In this document: positions 29,699 through 39,477 of the stretch, piece by piece
Layout of the letters: each line of letters opens with the position of its first letter
Numbering within the stretch: the stretch's first letter is position 1
Origin: CAWAQA01 sp963784065
GTDB lineage: Bacteria; Acidobacteriota; Vicinamibacteria; Vicinamibacterales; UBA2999
Length of the DNA stretch: 64,000 nucleotides
Reading direction: 5' to 3'
Assembly (NCBI GenBank): GCA_963784065.1
Contig: CAWAQA010000001.1
Coordinates: forward strand, 420,824-484,823
The notes under the pieces: generated by a model
The model's database searches: none
Seen by the model: the letters and a program-made list of their open reading frames with translations, nothing else
Told to the model about the DNA's origin: nothing
Translations under genes and position numbers: made by a program

Positions 29699-30001
29699 TC
29701 ACTCCTTCACGCCGCGGGTCAGGAGCTTGAGGACCCCTGTGACATCGAGGAGTTGACGGACACGCCGGGTGACGTGCGCAACCTGCAGCACGCCGCCAGC
29801 CGCGCTCGTCGAGTTGAAGGCCCGCACCAGTTCGCCCACGCCGGCCGCATCGATCTCGGAAAGCCGTGACAGATCCAACCGAATTCGCCGCCCACCCCGG
29901 CCGATCAGACCCTCCACGTTCCGTCTGAGCTCGGAGCTCACCGGCGCTCGAAGGGTCCCCTCGACGTGAACGATCGAGGGCTGCTGGCGCTCTTGTGTCA
30001 T
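29699..30001 (-). CDS. STAS domain protein with alanine at the usual phospho-serine site
   Basis: A single STAS domain of 100 residues (IVHVEGTLRAPVSSELRRNV, then IRLDLSRLSEIDAAGVGELV). Anti-sigma-factor antagonists normally have DSSG at the switch point; here it reads DAAG. It therefore may not be phosphorylated by an RsbW/SpoIIAB-type kinase. It may be a constitutively active antagonist or a subunit of a lipid-transport or other complex. No kinase or phosphatase gene is nearby. Convergent with the TonB receptor. Confidence 0.8.
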   Translation of the reverse strand: MTQERQQPSIVHVEGTLRAPVSSELRRNVEGLIGRGGRRIRLDLSRLSEIDAAGVGELVRAFNSTSAAGGVLQVAHVTRRVRQLLDVTGVLKLLTRGVKE

Positions 30002-30279
30002 CGGGTGTTCTCGAGCGCGTGCGCTTCGGCTGCACCGCCTACCACGTTATGTCGCGTCTCCTCTGTTTTCGATTCAGCTGAGGTCCCGCCGACTCGACAG
30101 GCCCGATCCAGCGTCTATTCATATGTCGAACGGGCCGCTGTCAGATCGACAAGCCGCAAGTGACCTCGTCGATTGGCCGTCATGAGCAACGGCTCAGGCG
30201 TTGCAATTTTTCGTGCAGCGGTCAACGGCAAACGTTACAACACATGAAGGCGCCCAAGGGCGGCAACGGAGGATGACGA

Positions 30280-30624
30280 ATGACACTACACGTGACGTGG
30301 CAGAAAAGCGTGCTCCTCGCCGCGATCTGCGGCCTGTTCGTGCTGCTCGGCGCGAGCGTCCCGGTGACGACACAATCCACCGGTGGCGGAACGTCGGGCG
30401 TGCCCGCGTTCCTGCGAGCCAACAGCTGTTATCGGCTCACGTTTCCGATCGCCGGCGTGCCCGAGTGGAAGGTGCTCGAGGTGCTCGACAACGGGTGGAT
30501 CAGGGGAGAAATCGATGCAGGACCTCTGACGGCGGAGCGCGAACCGGTATGGATCAACACGACGCCAGATCGTCACAGCGCGGGAATTCCGGTGCTCCCG
30601 ATGACCCCACCGTCGAGACGCTGA
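30280..30624 (+). CDS. Small exported protein of unknown function
   Basis: The ATG follows GGAGGATGACGA. The 114-residue protein has a signal peptide (VLLAAICGLFVLLGASVPVT). After it comes a compact beta-rich part (FLRANSCYRLTFPIAGVPEW, then KVLEVLDNGWIRGEID) that resembles a single small domain with one cysteine. The C-terminal 15 residues may be altered by an indel near 30565; another frame gives QIVTAREF there. No family is recognised. It is convergent with the radical SAM gene. Confidence 0.55.
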   Translation: MTLHVTWQKSVLLAAICGLFVLLGASVPVTTQSTGGGTSGVPAFLRANSCYRLTFPIAGVPEWKVLEVLDNGWIRGEIDAGPLTAEREPVWINTTPDRHSAGIPVLPMTPPSRR

Positions 30625-30664
30625 ATCTGGAGGAGAACTGAGGCTGGGGCGCCGCCGGGGTCTC

Positions 30665-32057
30665 TCATCGATGCTGATGCCCCGCACGGGAGGCCGGCGG
30701 CCGAATTCGGCAAGTATCGTCTCGAGCACCGGGAGCATCATCCCTGCCCGTTTCGCGCGGATCACGGCATCCCAGAGCGGCTCGAACTTCTTCCAGCCCG
30801 CCGCGTACACGAAGTGGCGCAGGCCGGCCACGGTGTTCTCGTGGGCCGCCGCGCCGCGCACTATCGATCCCCATCGGTAGAAATCACGGTACGCGCGTCG
30901 ATAGCCGTGTTCGAGCGCCGCGGCGCGACATTCCTGCCGGCCGGTAGACGGCGTGGCGCGTGTCGTAGAGATCCCAGTCCTGACTCGTGATGCGCCCTTG
31001 AGCGGCCAGACGGCGATAGAGCGCGGTTCCGGGGTATGGCGTGAGGATGTGAAACGTCGCCGTCTCAATCCCCTGGGAGATCGCCCACTCGACGGTCTGT
31101 TCGAACACCGACTCGTCATCGGCATCCATGCCGAAGACGAAGCTGCCGTTGATCATCACGCCGAGCCCGTGCAGGCGACGAATCGCTTCGGCGTAGTCGC
31201 GCTTCATGTTCTGGTACTTCCGCTGTTCGACGAGGTTCGCGGGATTGAGGGTCTCGAACCCGACAAAGAGACTGCGGAGCCCGGCCGCCGCTGCGCGCTC
31301 GAGCAGACCAGGCGCGAGCACGGCGTTCACGGTGCCGGCGGCTTGCCACAGCCGCCCCATCCCGCGCATGCCATCGAACAGTGCCGTGGCGAACCGCGGA
31401 TTGCCGAAGAGATGATCGTCGAGAAAATAGAGATGGCGGCCGGGCAGGCGCTCGATCTCGGCAAGAGCGGCATCGACCGTCTGCGTGTAGAAGGAGCGGC
31501 CACCCTCGAAGAACGCCTCCTTGTAGCAGAAGTCGCAGACGTGCGGACACCCGCGTGACACGACAATGGAATTCGGGACCAGATACAGGTGCCGCTTGAT
31601 CAGATCGCGGCGGATCGGTGGAACGCCTGCCAGCGTACGCGTCGTGGACCGGTACACGCGCGCGGGGCAGCCGTGCCTGAAGTCCGAAAGAAACCGCGGC
31701 CACGTGTCTTCGCCAGGGCCCAGGAAGAGAGTATCTGCATGCGCCGCCGCCTCCTCTGGCAGTGATGTGACGTGGAGGCCGCCCAGCACGACATACGCTC
31801 CGCGGCTGCGGTAGTGAGTCCGCGAGGCGATACGCGCGCTGTGCCGAGGTGATGTAGACCTGAATGGCGACGAGGTCCGGCGCATCGCTGAGGTCGAGCG
31901 TCTCGACGTGCTCGTCCTGGAGGACGACGTCATCGTCATCCCGGAGATACGCGGCGAGAGTCGCGAGGCCGAGCGGCGGGAACAGCGAGTACTTGATTGG
32001 CCGAAAGAACGGACTCTTCGCTTCGGTCAGCGCCGGCAGAATCAGCTTGACCTTCAT
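30665..32057 (-). CDS. B12-binding radical SAM protein, two or more frameshifts
   Basis: The ATG at 32057 gives MKVKLILPALTEAKSPFFRP, then a cobalamin-type N-domain (FPPLGLATLAAYLRDDDDVV). After a shift near 31810 come GAYVVLGGLHVTSLPEEAA and VVSRGCPHVCDFCYKEAFF with the CxxxCxxC iron-sulfur motif. The TIM barrel continues through LFVGFETLNPANLVEQRKY and HILTPYPGTALYRRL. A second shift lies near 30960, and the C-terminal limit near 30665 is uncertain. About 464 residues. Family members carry out methylations or ring chemistry on unactivated carbons. The stop of this gene's partner yjbQ overlaps its start (ATGA). Confidence 0.82.
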
Positions 32058-32524
32058 CGCCCGCCGCCGACCATCAGCACCGAGATCTCACGCGCCCGGG
32101 GCCCATCCTGCTCTGCCAGGAATATCCGCTGCCAGCGTCCGAGCACGAGACGGCCGTCGGCCACATTCAGGCACGTGGACGAGCCAAGGAACAGGGACCG
32201 GCAATGTGCGTGACCATTGCGGCGTTCCGCAGGTGTCAGATTGACCGTGCGAACCGTTCCATTGTCGTGCTGGTAGCGGCCGTCGTCGGGCGCGACCTGC
32301 TCGAGGATGGATACGAAGTCCTCCAGCAGCAACGGCTCGTGCTCATTCACGACGATGGCGGCGGTCGTGTGAAGGCTGTGGATGTTGGCATACCCGGTGA
32401 CGATGCCAGCGTCAGCGACCAGGCGCTGGAGCCCATCCGTGAGATCGATGAACTCAGTCGGGCGTTCGGTAACGATCCGGATTCGCGTGTGGCGATAGAT
32501 GAACGTGGATACGAGCGTCTCCAT
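32054..32524 (-). CDS. YjbQ/UPF0047 family protein
   Basis: 156 residues. The beginning ETLVSTFIYRHTRIRIVTER and the core YANIHSLHTTAAIVVNEHEP match the YjbQ fold. The family's metal or phosphate site is visible as conserved histidines in NGHAHCRSLFLGSS. YjbQ proteins have secondary thiamine-phosphate synthase activity in some organisms, but the main role is uncertain. It is the first gene of a two-gene unit with the radical SAM protein. No frameshift. Confidence 0.9.
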   Translation of the reverse strand: METLVSTFIYRHTRIRIVTERPTEFIDLTDGLQRLVADAGIVTGYANIHSLHTTAAIVVNEHEPLLLEDFVSILEQVAPDDGRYQHDNGTVRTVNLTPAERRNGHAHCRSLFLGSSTCLNVADGRLVLGRWQRIFLAEQDGPRAREISVLMVGGGR

Positions 32525-32681
32525 TCGAGAGTCCTCCAGGCCAGGCCGTCGCGGCCGCGGTCTTGCGGCCAGCGGTGTCTGTCGGGAGGATCGGCGTTCG
32601 TGGTTCAGGAGTCTTCAGTGACTCGTGAGCAGAACGTGAGATATCCGTGAGCAGGCCGGAAAAGGGCGCAAATTCCGCGGT

Positions 32682-34068
32682 TCACGGCCGTCGTGTGAGC
32701 CCGAAGGCAAGGCCGAGGCCGAAGATCGCCCCTTCGCCGGTCCCGATCAGGGCGCCTGAGACTGGACCGAAGTCCGGCTCGCCAATCAACCGTCCGAGCG
32801 GCGTAAGCGTCGCCTGGGATGCGTGAGAGGCTTGAGCGATGCGGTGAATCGTGGCGCCTGCGAGAGGACGTCCGGCAAGGGTCAATCCCAATGCGGCACA
32901 GCCGCACGCAGCGGCGGTGAATGCAGCGACGCGCAGCCGCCGACGGCCTCGAGGCGCGGCGAGCCCACCATCTGCGCGCGACGTTGCGGCGGCATAACCA
33001 AGTCCCGCCGCTCCGCCGATGACGAGGCCCTCGAGTCCGCCGCCGATGTCGATCCGCAGCCCGACGAGCGCCGCAAGGCTCCACCGGCCGAGCCACTGCA
33101 CCGCGAATCCGACGGCGCCCCCTCCAAGTGCCGCGGCCAGGATGAGAGCGGCCGTTCGTTGCGATCGAGCGACGGCTTCAGCCATCGACAGCCCGGCCCC
33201 GACGCCCGCCCCCCCAACGGCGCCGCAGCACGTTCCGATGAATCCCAGCACGACGACCACTGCAATCGGCGCCGTGCTTCCCGGGGCAGCGACAAGCATC
33301 AGCCCGCCGATCGTGCCGGCAACGGCACCCGCCAGTCCGCCGCCGATCGACGCCCGGGCCCAGCGTGCAGCGGCGATCCGCGCAGCGCGACGGAGGCGGA
33401 GACCTGCGAGTGTCAATGCGCTGGAAACGACTCCAGGCTCACCGAGGAAGGGCACCTCGCCCGCCTGCGCAGAGTCCCAGCGCACGTCACGGAGCAACGC
33501 TCGCGCGAAGGCGTGGCGCGGGTCGAGTGCCAAGGCGGCGCAGCGCTTCCGACGTTCCAAGCATGTGAAGGAGCTCAGCCGCGTCACGCTGATCTTCTTC
33601 GTCGCTCGCGTCGACTGGCACGCGGGTCACCCGCTGCAGCAGTGGTTCAAACGGATCGGCGTCTGCTGGCGCGGCTGAGGCGTTCTCCGCATTCGCAACA
33701 GGCGCCGTCACGGCGGCCGCTCTGCCATTCGATGGCCATGCCGCGTCGTCCTCCTCTTCGAGCACGTCGGCACACACGAACCGGTATCCGTGCCGCGACA
33801 CCGTGCGGATGAAGCGCGGCTCGCGCGAATCGTCGCCCAGCGTGCGGCGAATCGTCCGGATCGCCTGGCTCAGCGCGCTGTCGGAGACGATGACGTCGTT
33901 CCAGACGCTGTCGAAGATCTGCCGCCGGTTGACGGCCTCTTGCCGATGTTCGATCAGGAAGACGAGCAGATCGAAGTAACGGGGGATGAGCGGCTGTTCG
34001 CGGCCATCGCGGACGAGCAGCCGGCGACGTGGCGAAAGCAGGAAGTTGCCGAAGCGATAACGAGGCAC
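32682..34068 (-). CDS. Winged-helix (ToxR/CadC-type) DNA-binding domain fused to a glycine-rich membrane domain, one frameshift
   Basis: Residues 1-100 form a transcriptional regulatory C-type winged helix (YRFGNFLLSPRRRLLVRDGR, then SALSQAIRTIRRTLGDDSRE and IRTVSRHGYRF). A linker of acidic and Ala/Pro residues leads to an indel near 33540. Past it the protein continues as a large, Gly/Ala-rich part with about eight hydrophobic helices (SIGGGLAGAVAGTIGGLMLV, IDIGGGLEGLVIGGAAGLGY). About 462 residues. ToxR-like proteins usually have one helix, so the multi-pass tail is unusual. The downstream end faces yjbQ, about 160 bases away. Confidence 0.72.
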
Positions 34069-34114
34069 GGTTCTAGTGGACTGTATCAGCGTGTCCAGCC
34101 ATCTTCCGATCGTA

Positions 34115-34134
34115 GGGGCCGGCTTCAGCCGGCC
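34115..34134. repeat. Family A palindrome variant (GGGCCGGC arms, TTCA loop)
   Basis: Arms GGGCCGGC and GCCGGCCC around TTCA lie between the start of the winged-helix gene and the end of the radical SAM gene, both leftward. It is the same loop type as the element at 321-340, with altered arms. Confidence 0.7.
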
Positions 34135-34188
34135 CGCTGGCGTTGGCGTGACCGTTCAGGGCGCAGAGATCGCGACGCCCGGCGCGCC

Positions 34189-36183
34189 TCAACGCACCGG
34201 TTCTTCGATCTCGACCAATAGGTCCGGCTTGGGCGGAGCCACCCGTGCGGACGGCTGCCAGTCCACAAGTCTGCCCTCTCGCGGGAGGCGAAGGGTGATC
34301 GGCTGGGCATTGGAACCGAGCGGCACCGGCTTGTGCGGGTTCGCGTAGACCGCGTGTTTGCCGTGTTCCTTGTACCATTCGGCCACCGACGCGTTCTGGT
34401 GCATCTTCTCGACGATCTGCCGCCAGCCCACGCCAGTGTTGTACGCGCAGAACGAGATCTCTCCCATCTGCGTCGCGTAGGGGATGATGCACATCTCGGT
34501 GCGACGGAAGTCGTAGGTCCACAGATCCTGGAACCACATGCCGGCGACAAACAGCAGCAGCCACTCGTCCTGCTTGCGGTCGCCGGTCTCACCGGCGCCG
34601 AGCTTGCCGCCGAGATGCCCGCCGCTCTGCTTGTCGTACTTCTTCAGCAGGTCGATCAGCCGGAAGCCGCGCGGCGACTTGCCCGGCGTGTAGTTGCGCA
34701 GAAGGCTCAGGGCCGCCTGCAGCTTGGTGAGCACGGGGCCGCGCGCGCTGTCCGCGATGGTGCGGGCATCCTTCAGAAACTGCTCGACGTTGACGAATGC
34801 GCCGAGGGGCGCCCACTCGCGCGTCCGCTTGCTGACCATGAAGGCGGTGCCGATGCCGCAGTCCGGATGACAACCGCATTTCAGCGTGCCCCAGTCCGCG
34901 CCCGGTCCCTTGACCAGATCGGTGACGTCGGACAGGGAGCTCGAGGCCGAGAGCGGAAACCAGTCGCGGAGCGGCTCGGTCACGCCCGTCTGTGCCTTGA
35001 GGTCCTCGGCCAGCTGCGACAGCGTGTAGCGCTTCGCGTGGCGCTCCTCGTCCGAGATGTCTTCGTCGCGGCCGGTGAACGACACGGGCTGGAACGAGAC
35101 GAAGCTGATCTTGTCGCAGTTCTCGAGCGCGAACTTGACGATCGAGCCGATCTGGTCGTTGTTGATCGTGTTGACGACCGTCGCGACGAGGCACACGTCG
35201 ATCCCCGCGGCGTAGCAGTTCTCGATCGCGCGCAGCTTGACGTCGAAGAGGTTGCCCACCTTCCGGTGAGCGTTCGCCGCTTCGCCCACGCCGTCGAACT
35301 GCAGGTACGCGATCCGCATGCCGGCTTCACGCGCCGCCTTCGCGAATGCCGGCTCCTGGGCGAGGCGGATTCCGTTGGTTGCCGCCTGGACGCTGAAGTA
35401 ACCGATCTTCGTCGCGTAGCGCACGGCGTCGAGGAAGATCGGCGAAATGGTGGGCTCTCCTCCGGAGAACTGCACCGTCATCTGCCGCCGCGGCTTGATG
35501 GTCAGCGCGTCGTCCAGCAGCTGCTTCACGTCGTCGAGCGTCAACTCGTGAACGTAGCCGACCTGATTCGCGTCCATGAAGCACGGGTCGCACATCATGT
35601 TGCAGCGGTTCGTGAGGTCGATCGTCAGGACCGCCCCGCGTCCGTGCTTGATGGAGGACGTGCCGTGATTGTGGAGCGTGTCCGTGATCGCGTCGAAGTC
35701 CCGTCCGGGGAACAGATCCTCGATCCGGCGCAGGAACGCCGGATTGATGGCGAGCGTGTCGGTGAACGTTCCATGCTGCGGGCAGGTCTTCTCGACGATC
35801 ACCTTGCCGTCACGCTCGACGATGTGGGCTTTGATCTCGCCGACGTTCTGGTTCACGAGGGAAGCGATGGATTGCTCACCCTGGAGAATTCGAGTCCTCG
35901 CCTCGCGCACGCAGGTGGGACAGAGCGAGTCGGTCGTCCTCGGCCAGCCCAATTGCGGCTTCGAACGGGCGGCGCTCTTCATGAGGGGCGCGGGCGCCCA
36001 ACTGGGATGGAAGGATGGCGACGGGAATTGGCGGTTGATGGCCTGGAATAGAGGCCACGCGAACCGTGCGCCGTAGGTTGCAGCTGTCTCGACCGGTCTC
36101 CACAGGTTCATCCGTCCGATCTCCTTGGCAAGAGCTCGCACGGCATGCCGATCGAGGTGCTGCCCAGGCAGCTGAGCAAGCAC
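34189..36183 (-). CDS. Radical SAM enzyme of the tetraether/membrane-spanning lipid synthase type
   Basis: 664 residues without frameshift. An N-terminal zinc-ribbon-like part has Cys 88 and 91 (LCPTCVREA) and Cys 134 (EKTCPQHGTF). The radical SAM CxxxCxxC is at 194-201 (TNRCNMMCDPCFMD), followed by QFSGGEPTISPIF. More cysteines near the C-terminal half (LKCGCHPDCGIGTAF, MCIIPYATQMGEISFCAYN) could bind extra clusters. This overall plan matches archaeal Tes-like proteins and the bacterial enzymes linked to membrane-spanning lipids, known from memory. Acidobacteria make iso-diabolic acid, so tail-to-tail coupling of lipids is a plausible role. The acyl ligase gene ends six bases upstream. The start may instead be Met 25. 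Confidence 0.72.
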   Translation of the reverse strand: MLAQLPGQHLDRHAVRALAKEIGRMNLWRPVETAATYGARFAWPLFQAINRQFPSPSFHPSWAPAPLMKSAARSKPQLGWPRTTDSLCPTCVREARTRILQGEQSIASLVNQNVGEIKAHIVERDGKVIVEKTCPQHGTFTDTLAINPAFLRRIEDLFPGRDFDAITDTLHNHGTSSIKHGRGAVLTIDLTNRCNMMCDPCFMDANQVGYVHELTLDDVKQLLDDALTIKPRRQMTVQFSGGEPTISPIFLDAVRYATKIGYFSVQAATNGIRLAQEPAFAKAAREAGMRIAYLQFDGVGEAANAHRKVGNLFDVKLRAIENCYAAGIDVCLVATVVNTINNDQIGSIVKFALENCDKISFVSFQPVSFTGRDEDISDEERHAKRYTLSQLAEDLKAQTGVTEPLRDWFPLSASSSLSDVTDLVKGPGADWGTLKCGCHPDCGIGTAFMVSKRTREWAPLGAFVNVEQFLKDARTIADSARGPVLTKLQAALSLLRNYTPGKSPRGFRLIDLLKKYDKQSGGHLGGKLGAGETGDRKQDEWLLLFVAGMWFQDLWTYDFRRTEMCIIPYATQMGEISFCAYNTGVGWRQIVEKMHQNASVAEWYKEHGKHAVYANPHKPVPLGSNAQPITLRLPREGRLVDWQPSARVAPPKPDLLVEIEEPVR

Positions 36184-36189
36184 CGGCGA

Positions 36190-37675
36190 CTATAGCACAC
36201 CGCTCTGGGCCGTCCAATCCAGGTGGTCGCGTACCAACGTCTCGAGTTTCGCGCGATCGGTCTTGCCGCGCTCGGTCAGTGGGATCCGCTCGAGCCAGAC
36301 GATGGTTCGCGGAACCTTATGGGCTGCCAGGCGTGCCGCGCAGAACTGTCGAATCTCGGGCGCGGTCGTGCCGGCGTGGCGGGCCAGCACGACACAGGCC
36401 ACCACCTGCTGACCGCGCACCGGGTCGGCGACGCCCAGCACGCGCACATCTTCGATTCCCCGCATCGACCGCAGGAGCTGCTCGACCTCTTCCGGCTGGA
36501 TCTTCCTTCCCGCCACGTTGATGAATGACGATGCGCGCCCGGTGAGAATCAGGTGCTGCCGGGCGTCAAAACGCCCGAAGTCGCCCGTCAGGAATCCCTC
36601 GTCGGTGAACCCTTCGTCGATTGGCGACTGCCCGGCATAGCCGGAGGAGACCGCACCGCCTGCGACGTGCACTCTGCCGCCATCGATCGGCGCGCCTTCG
36701 TCGGGGCGAAGCGTGATCGTGGCTCCTGGGCAACGGACGTCCGACGGTCGCGGTCGTGTCGATATCCGGAGAATCGTCGTAGGAAATTCCTCCGCTCTCG
36801 GTTGTGCCGTAGAAGGAGTGAATCTTGACGCCGAACGTTCGAGCGAATGCATTCGCCATCACCGGGTCGAGCGGCGCGCCGGCACTGACGAGCGTCTCGA
36901 GCACGCGCGGCCAGGCCATGGCATCCGGGTTGTTCGCGAAGTGAGCAAACATGAACGGTACGCCTGGAAACAGTCGGGCGCCGTAATCGGTGGCGTCCGC
37001 GTGCAACTGCTGCGGGATGAACGCTTCCCGCAGGACGATGGCCGTTCCCTGGAGCAGCAACGGCATCACCAGATGGCCGAGGCCGTACGCGTGCGAGATG
37101 GGGATGGCGGCAAGCTGGCAATCCTGAGGGCGAATGCCGAGGGCGGTCGTGATCTGCGCCGTATCCTCGACCAGGTGTTCCTCGCGGGTGAACGCCGCCT
37201 TCGGCAGGCCAGTGGATCCTGACGTGACTTTCAGCGCGGCGGCGCCACGGTAGATCTGCGGTGCGGGGGTGGTATCCGTCAGCCTGACAGCCACGAGCGG
37301 GCGTTCAAACGGCGTCGCTGTCCCGAGCGCTTCGATTCCTGGCATCTGACCAGGCGCAATCGCGATCGTCGCGCCGAAACGGCGCGCCAACGCCGTGATC
37401 TCCGCGGGCGGCGTGCCCGCATCGACCGGCATCAGCGCGACACCGAGGCTCCGGCATGCCAGGAAGAGGGACACCGCGGCCGCCCTGTTCCCTGCAGCCG
37501 AGATGACGAGGTGCTCCTCCCCGACGCCAAGCGCCTGGAGTTGTGCTCGCTGCAGCCGGGAGGCGTTCCAGATGTCCTCTACCGTGAGGCTCGCGCCGGC
37601 CGCCGGCAGATGGATCAGGAAGCGGTTCGGGCTGTCCCGCCTGATGCGTTCAAATCGTTCGACGATCTCGCTCAA
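36190..37675 (-). CDS. Acyl/aryl-AMP ligase (ANL superfamily), one frameshift
   Basis: ANL enzymes adenylate a carboxylic acid and pass it to CoA or an ACP. The ATP loop reads ALKVTSGSTGLPKAAFTREE, the second core motif is HSFYGTTESGGISYDD, and past a shift near 36735 come FLTGDFGRFDARQHLILTGR and INVAGRKIQPEEVEQLL. The end has PRTIVWLERIPLTERGKTDR with the catalytic lysine. About 495 residues. In aryl polyene loci such a ligase activates the starter acid. It lies between the antiporter and the radical SAM gene on one leftward unit. Confidence 0.88.
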
Positions 37676-37711
37676 TCGAGCCTCTCTCCCCCATGGAGAG
37701 CGGGAAGGGTG

Positions 37712-38980
37712 TCACGCATTCTCATGGGCGAGGTTCGAATCCGGCGACCGGGCCGGTTCACGACGGGAGACAAGGTTGAACATGGGCGTCGCCATCAGCG
37801 TGGTGCCAATCGCCATCAGGACCAGGATGGTATAGAAGGTTGGCGTGATGAGTCCCCTCTCAAGCCCGATGCTCAGGAGGATGAGCTCCATCATTCCGCG
37901 TGTGTTCATCAGCGTGGCCACACCGAGTGCGTCCCGGTTGCTGACGCCCGTGAGACGAGCGGCGAACCAGCAGGGCAACGCTTTGCCGACGCAGGCGGCA
38001 ACGAACACGATCGCGGTCACCGTCAAGAGCCAGGGGGAGTCGACCAGTCCAAGACGGGAGTGCAACCCCGTGTAGACGAAAAACAACGGTATGAGCAGCG
38101 CCGTCGTGACTGGCGCGATACTGCGCTGAAGCTCGCGGGACAGGAGTCCGCGTGGCAGGGCGGCACCAAGCACGAAGGCGCCAAATACGGCGTAGATGCC
38201 GACGGTGTCCGTGAACCACGCCCCGATCGCGAGCGCCGACAGGATCGAGGTCAGCATCCATGGCGCCATGCGGCCGTCGGCCTCGGCGGCCGTGTCCAGC
38301 CTGCGAAGCAGCGGACGCCCGACGAGAAGCACGACCACCACGTAGAAGAGTCCGCCAATTGCCGCGCTGATGGCGAGCGTCGTGCTGCCGCTGAAGCTTC
38401 CGAGCACCACCGCCAGGATGATCCATGCGGCCGCGTCGCCCATGGCACCTGCCGCCAACGTCAAGGTTCCGAGTGCCGTGCCGGCGATCCCGCGCTCGTC
38501 GATGATGCGCGCCAGCATCGGGAACGCGGTGATGGACATCGCCGCGCCGACGAACAGGACGGCGTGCGCGGGGCGCACCTGGTCGGCGAAGAACCCGCCG
38601 GCGGGAAGCAGCCACAGCGCCAGGGCGCCGCCAAGCGTGAACGGCACGACAATGCCGGCCACCGATACCGCCGCCGCGCTGCGCCCGTGCTTCAGCATCA
38701 GGTCAGGCCGAAACTCCAGGCCGACACAGAACATGTAGAGCACGAGCCCGATCTGACTCACGACAAAGATGGCGTGGAGCGCGGGCGCGGGAAAGAGCGC
38801 GGCCTGCACATCCGGCGCGATCCATCCGAAAAAGGAAGGCCCCATCAGAAATCCGGCGACCATCTCGGCGACGACCTGCGGCTGGCCGATCCGGACGGCA
38901 CACCAGCCCACCAGGCGGCACACGATCAGGATGACCCCGAGCTGCAGGAAGAAGAGCGCACCAAGTTGTGTGTCAGTCAT
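37712..38980 (-). CDS. Cation/proton antiporter (CPA2/KefB-like)
   Basis: The start is taken at 38980 (MTDTQLGALFFLQLGVILIV). 422 residues with about 12 helices and no C-terminal RCK domain. Family segments are GQPQVVAEMVAGFLMGPSFF, VLYMFCVGLEFRPDLML and VGAAMSITAFPMLARIIDER. The conserved acidic ion site is seen in AAGAMGDAAAWIILAVVLGS. It exchanges sodium or potassium for protons. It heads the leftward unit with the acyl ligase and radical SAM genes, divergent from the dehydratase by 32 bases. A link to the lipid pathway is only positional. Confidence 0.88.
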   Translation of the reverse strand: MTDTQLGALFFLQLGVILIVCRLVGWCAVRIGQPQVVAEMVAGFLMGPSFFGWIAPDVQAALFPAPALHAIFVVSQIGLVLYMFCVGLEFRPDLMLKHGRSAAAVSVAGIVVPFTLGGALALWLLPAGGFFADQVRPAHAVLFVGAAMSITAFPMLARIIDERGIAGTALGTLTLAAGAMGDAAAWIILAVVLGSFSGSTTLAISAAIGGLFYVVVVLLVGRPLLRRLDTAAEADGRMAPWMLTSILSALAIGAWFTDTVGIYAVFGAFVLGAALPRGLLSRELQRSIAPVTTALLIPLFFVYTGLHSRLGLVDSPWLLTVTAIVFVAACVGKALPCWFAARLTGVSNRDALGVATLMNTRGMMELILLSIGLERGLITPTFYTILVLMAIGTTLMATPMFNLVSRREPARSPDSNLAHENA

Positions 38981-39012
38981 GCGTCGGAGGGCAGAAAGTA
39001 TACTGAAACGCG

Positions 39013-39436
39013 GTGATCGACCCGCTCGAGCTTCTCCCGCACAAGCCACCGATGCGGCTCATCGAGCGGGTCACGGAGCTCATCCCCGGCGAGCGCGCGG
39101 CCGGGGGCCGCCATACGGCCGCGACCGATTTCTACTTCGATGGTCACTTTCCCGGGCAGCCGATCGTCCCGGCGATCATTCTCGTGGAGATGCTCGCGCA
39201 GGTGGGCGGGCTTGCCGCGGCCGCCGCGCGAGGCGGTCAAGGCTGATGCCCCGCTGCAGATGAGGGTTGCGGCCCTCGGGCCATTCAAGTTCCCGGCTGC
39301 CGCAGGTCCTGGCACGTACCTCGAAGCGAGCGCGCGCGTTGCCGGCAGGCTCGGCGGTCTCTACAAGATAGAAGGAGAAGTCACCGCGGACGGCCGGGTG
39401 GTCGCCGCAGGCAGCGTCACGCTCGCCGGAGGCTGA
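39013..39436 (+). CDS. 3-hydroxyacyl-ACP dehydratase-like (FabZ hot-dog fold), one frameshift
   Basis: A GTG at 39013 starts VIDPLELLPHKPPMRLIERV, the FabZ/FabA-like opening. DFYFDGHFPGQPIVPAIILV contains the catalytic His in GHFPG, and EMLAQVGGLAAAAAR holds the glutamate or its neighbour. After a shift near 39235 the last third reads RVAALGPFKFPAAAGPGTYL. About 140 residues. It removes water from 3-hydroxyacyl-ACP during chain growth. The alternative is a FabZ-like thioesterase. It is followed by the methyltransferase fusion on the same strand. Confidence 0.85.
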
Positions 39437-39477
39437 CACGCTGGCCCTCGAGCGCATGCCAGAATGCTCCTCGACGC

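Noticed and set aside
34333..36051. 572-codon open frame antisense to the radical SAM enzyme
   Set aside because: Same reasoning: the sense frame has family motifs throughout, the antisense frame none.
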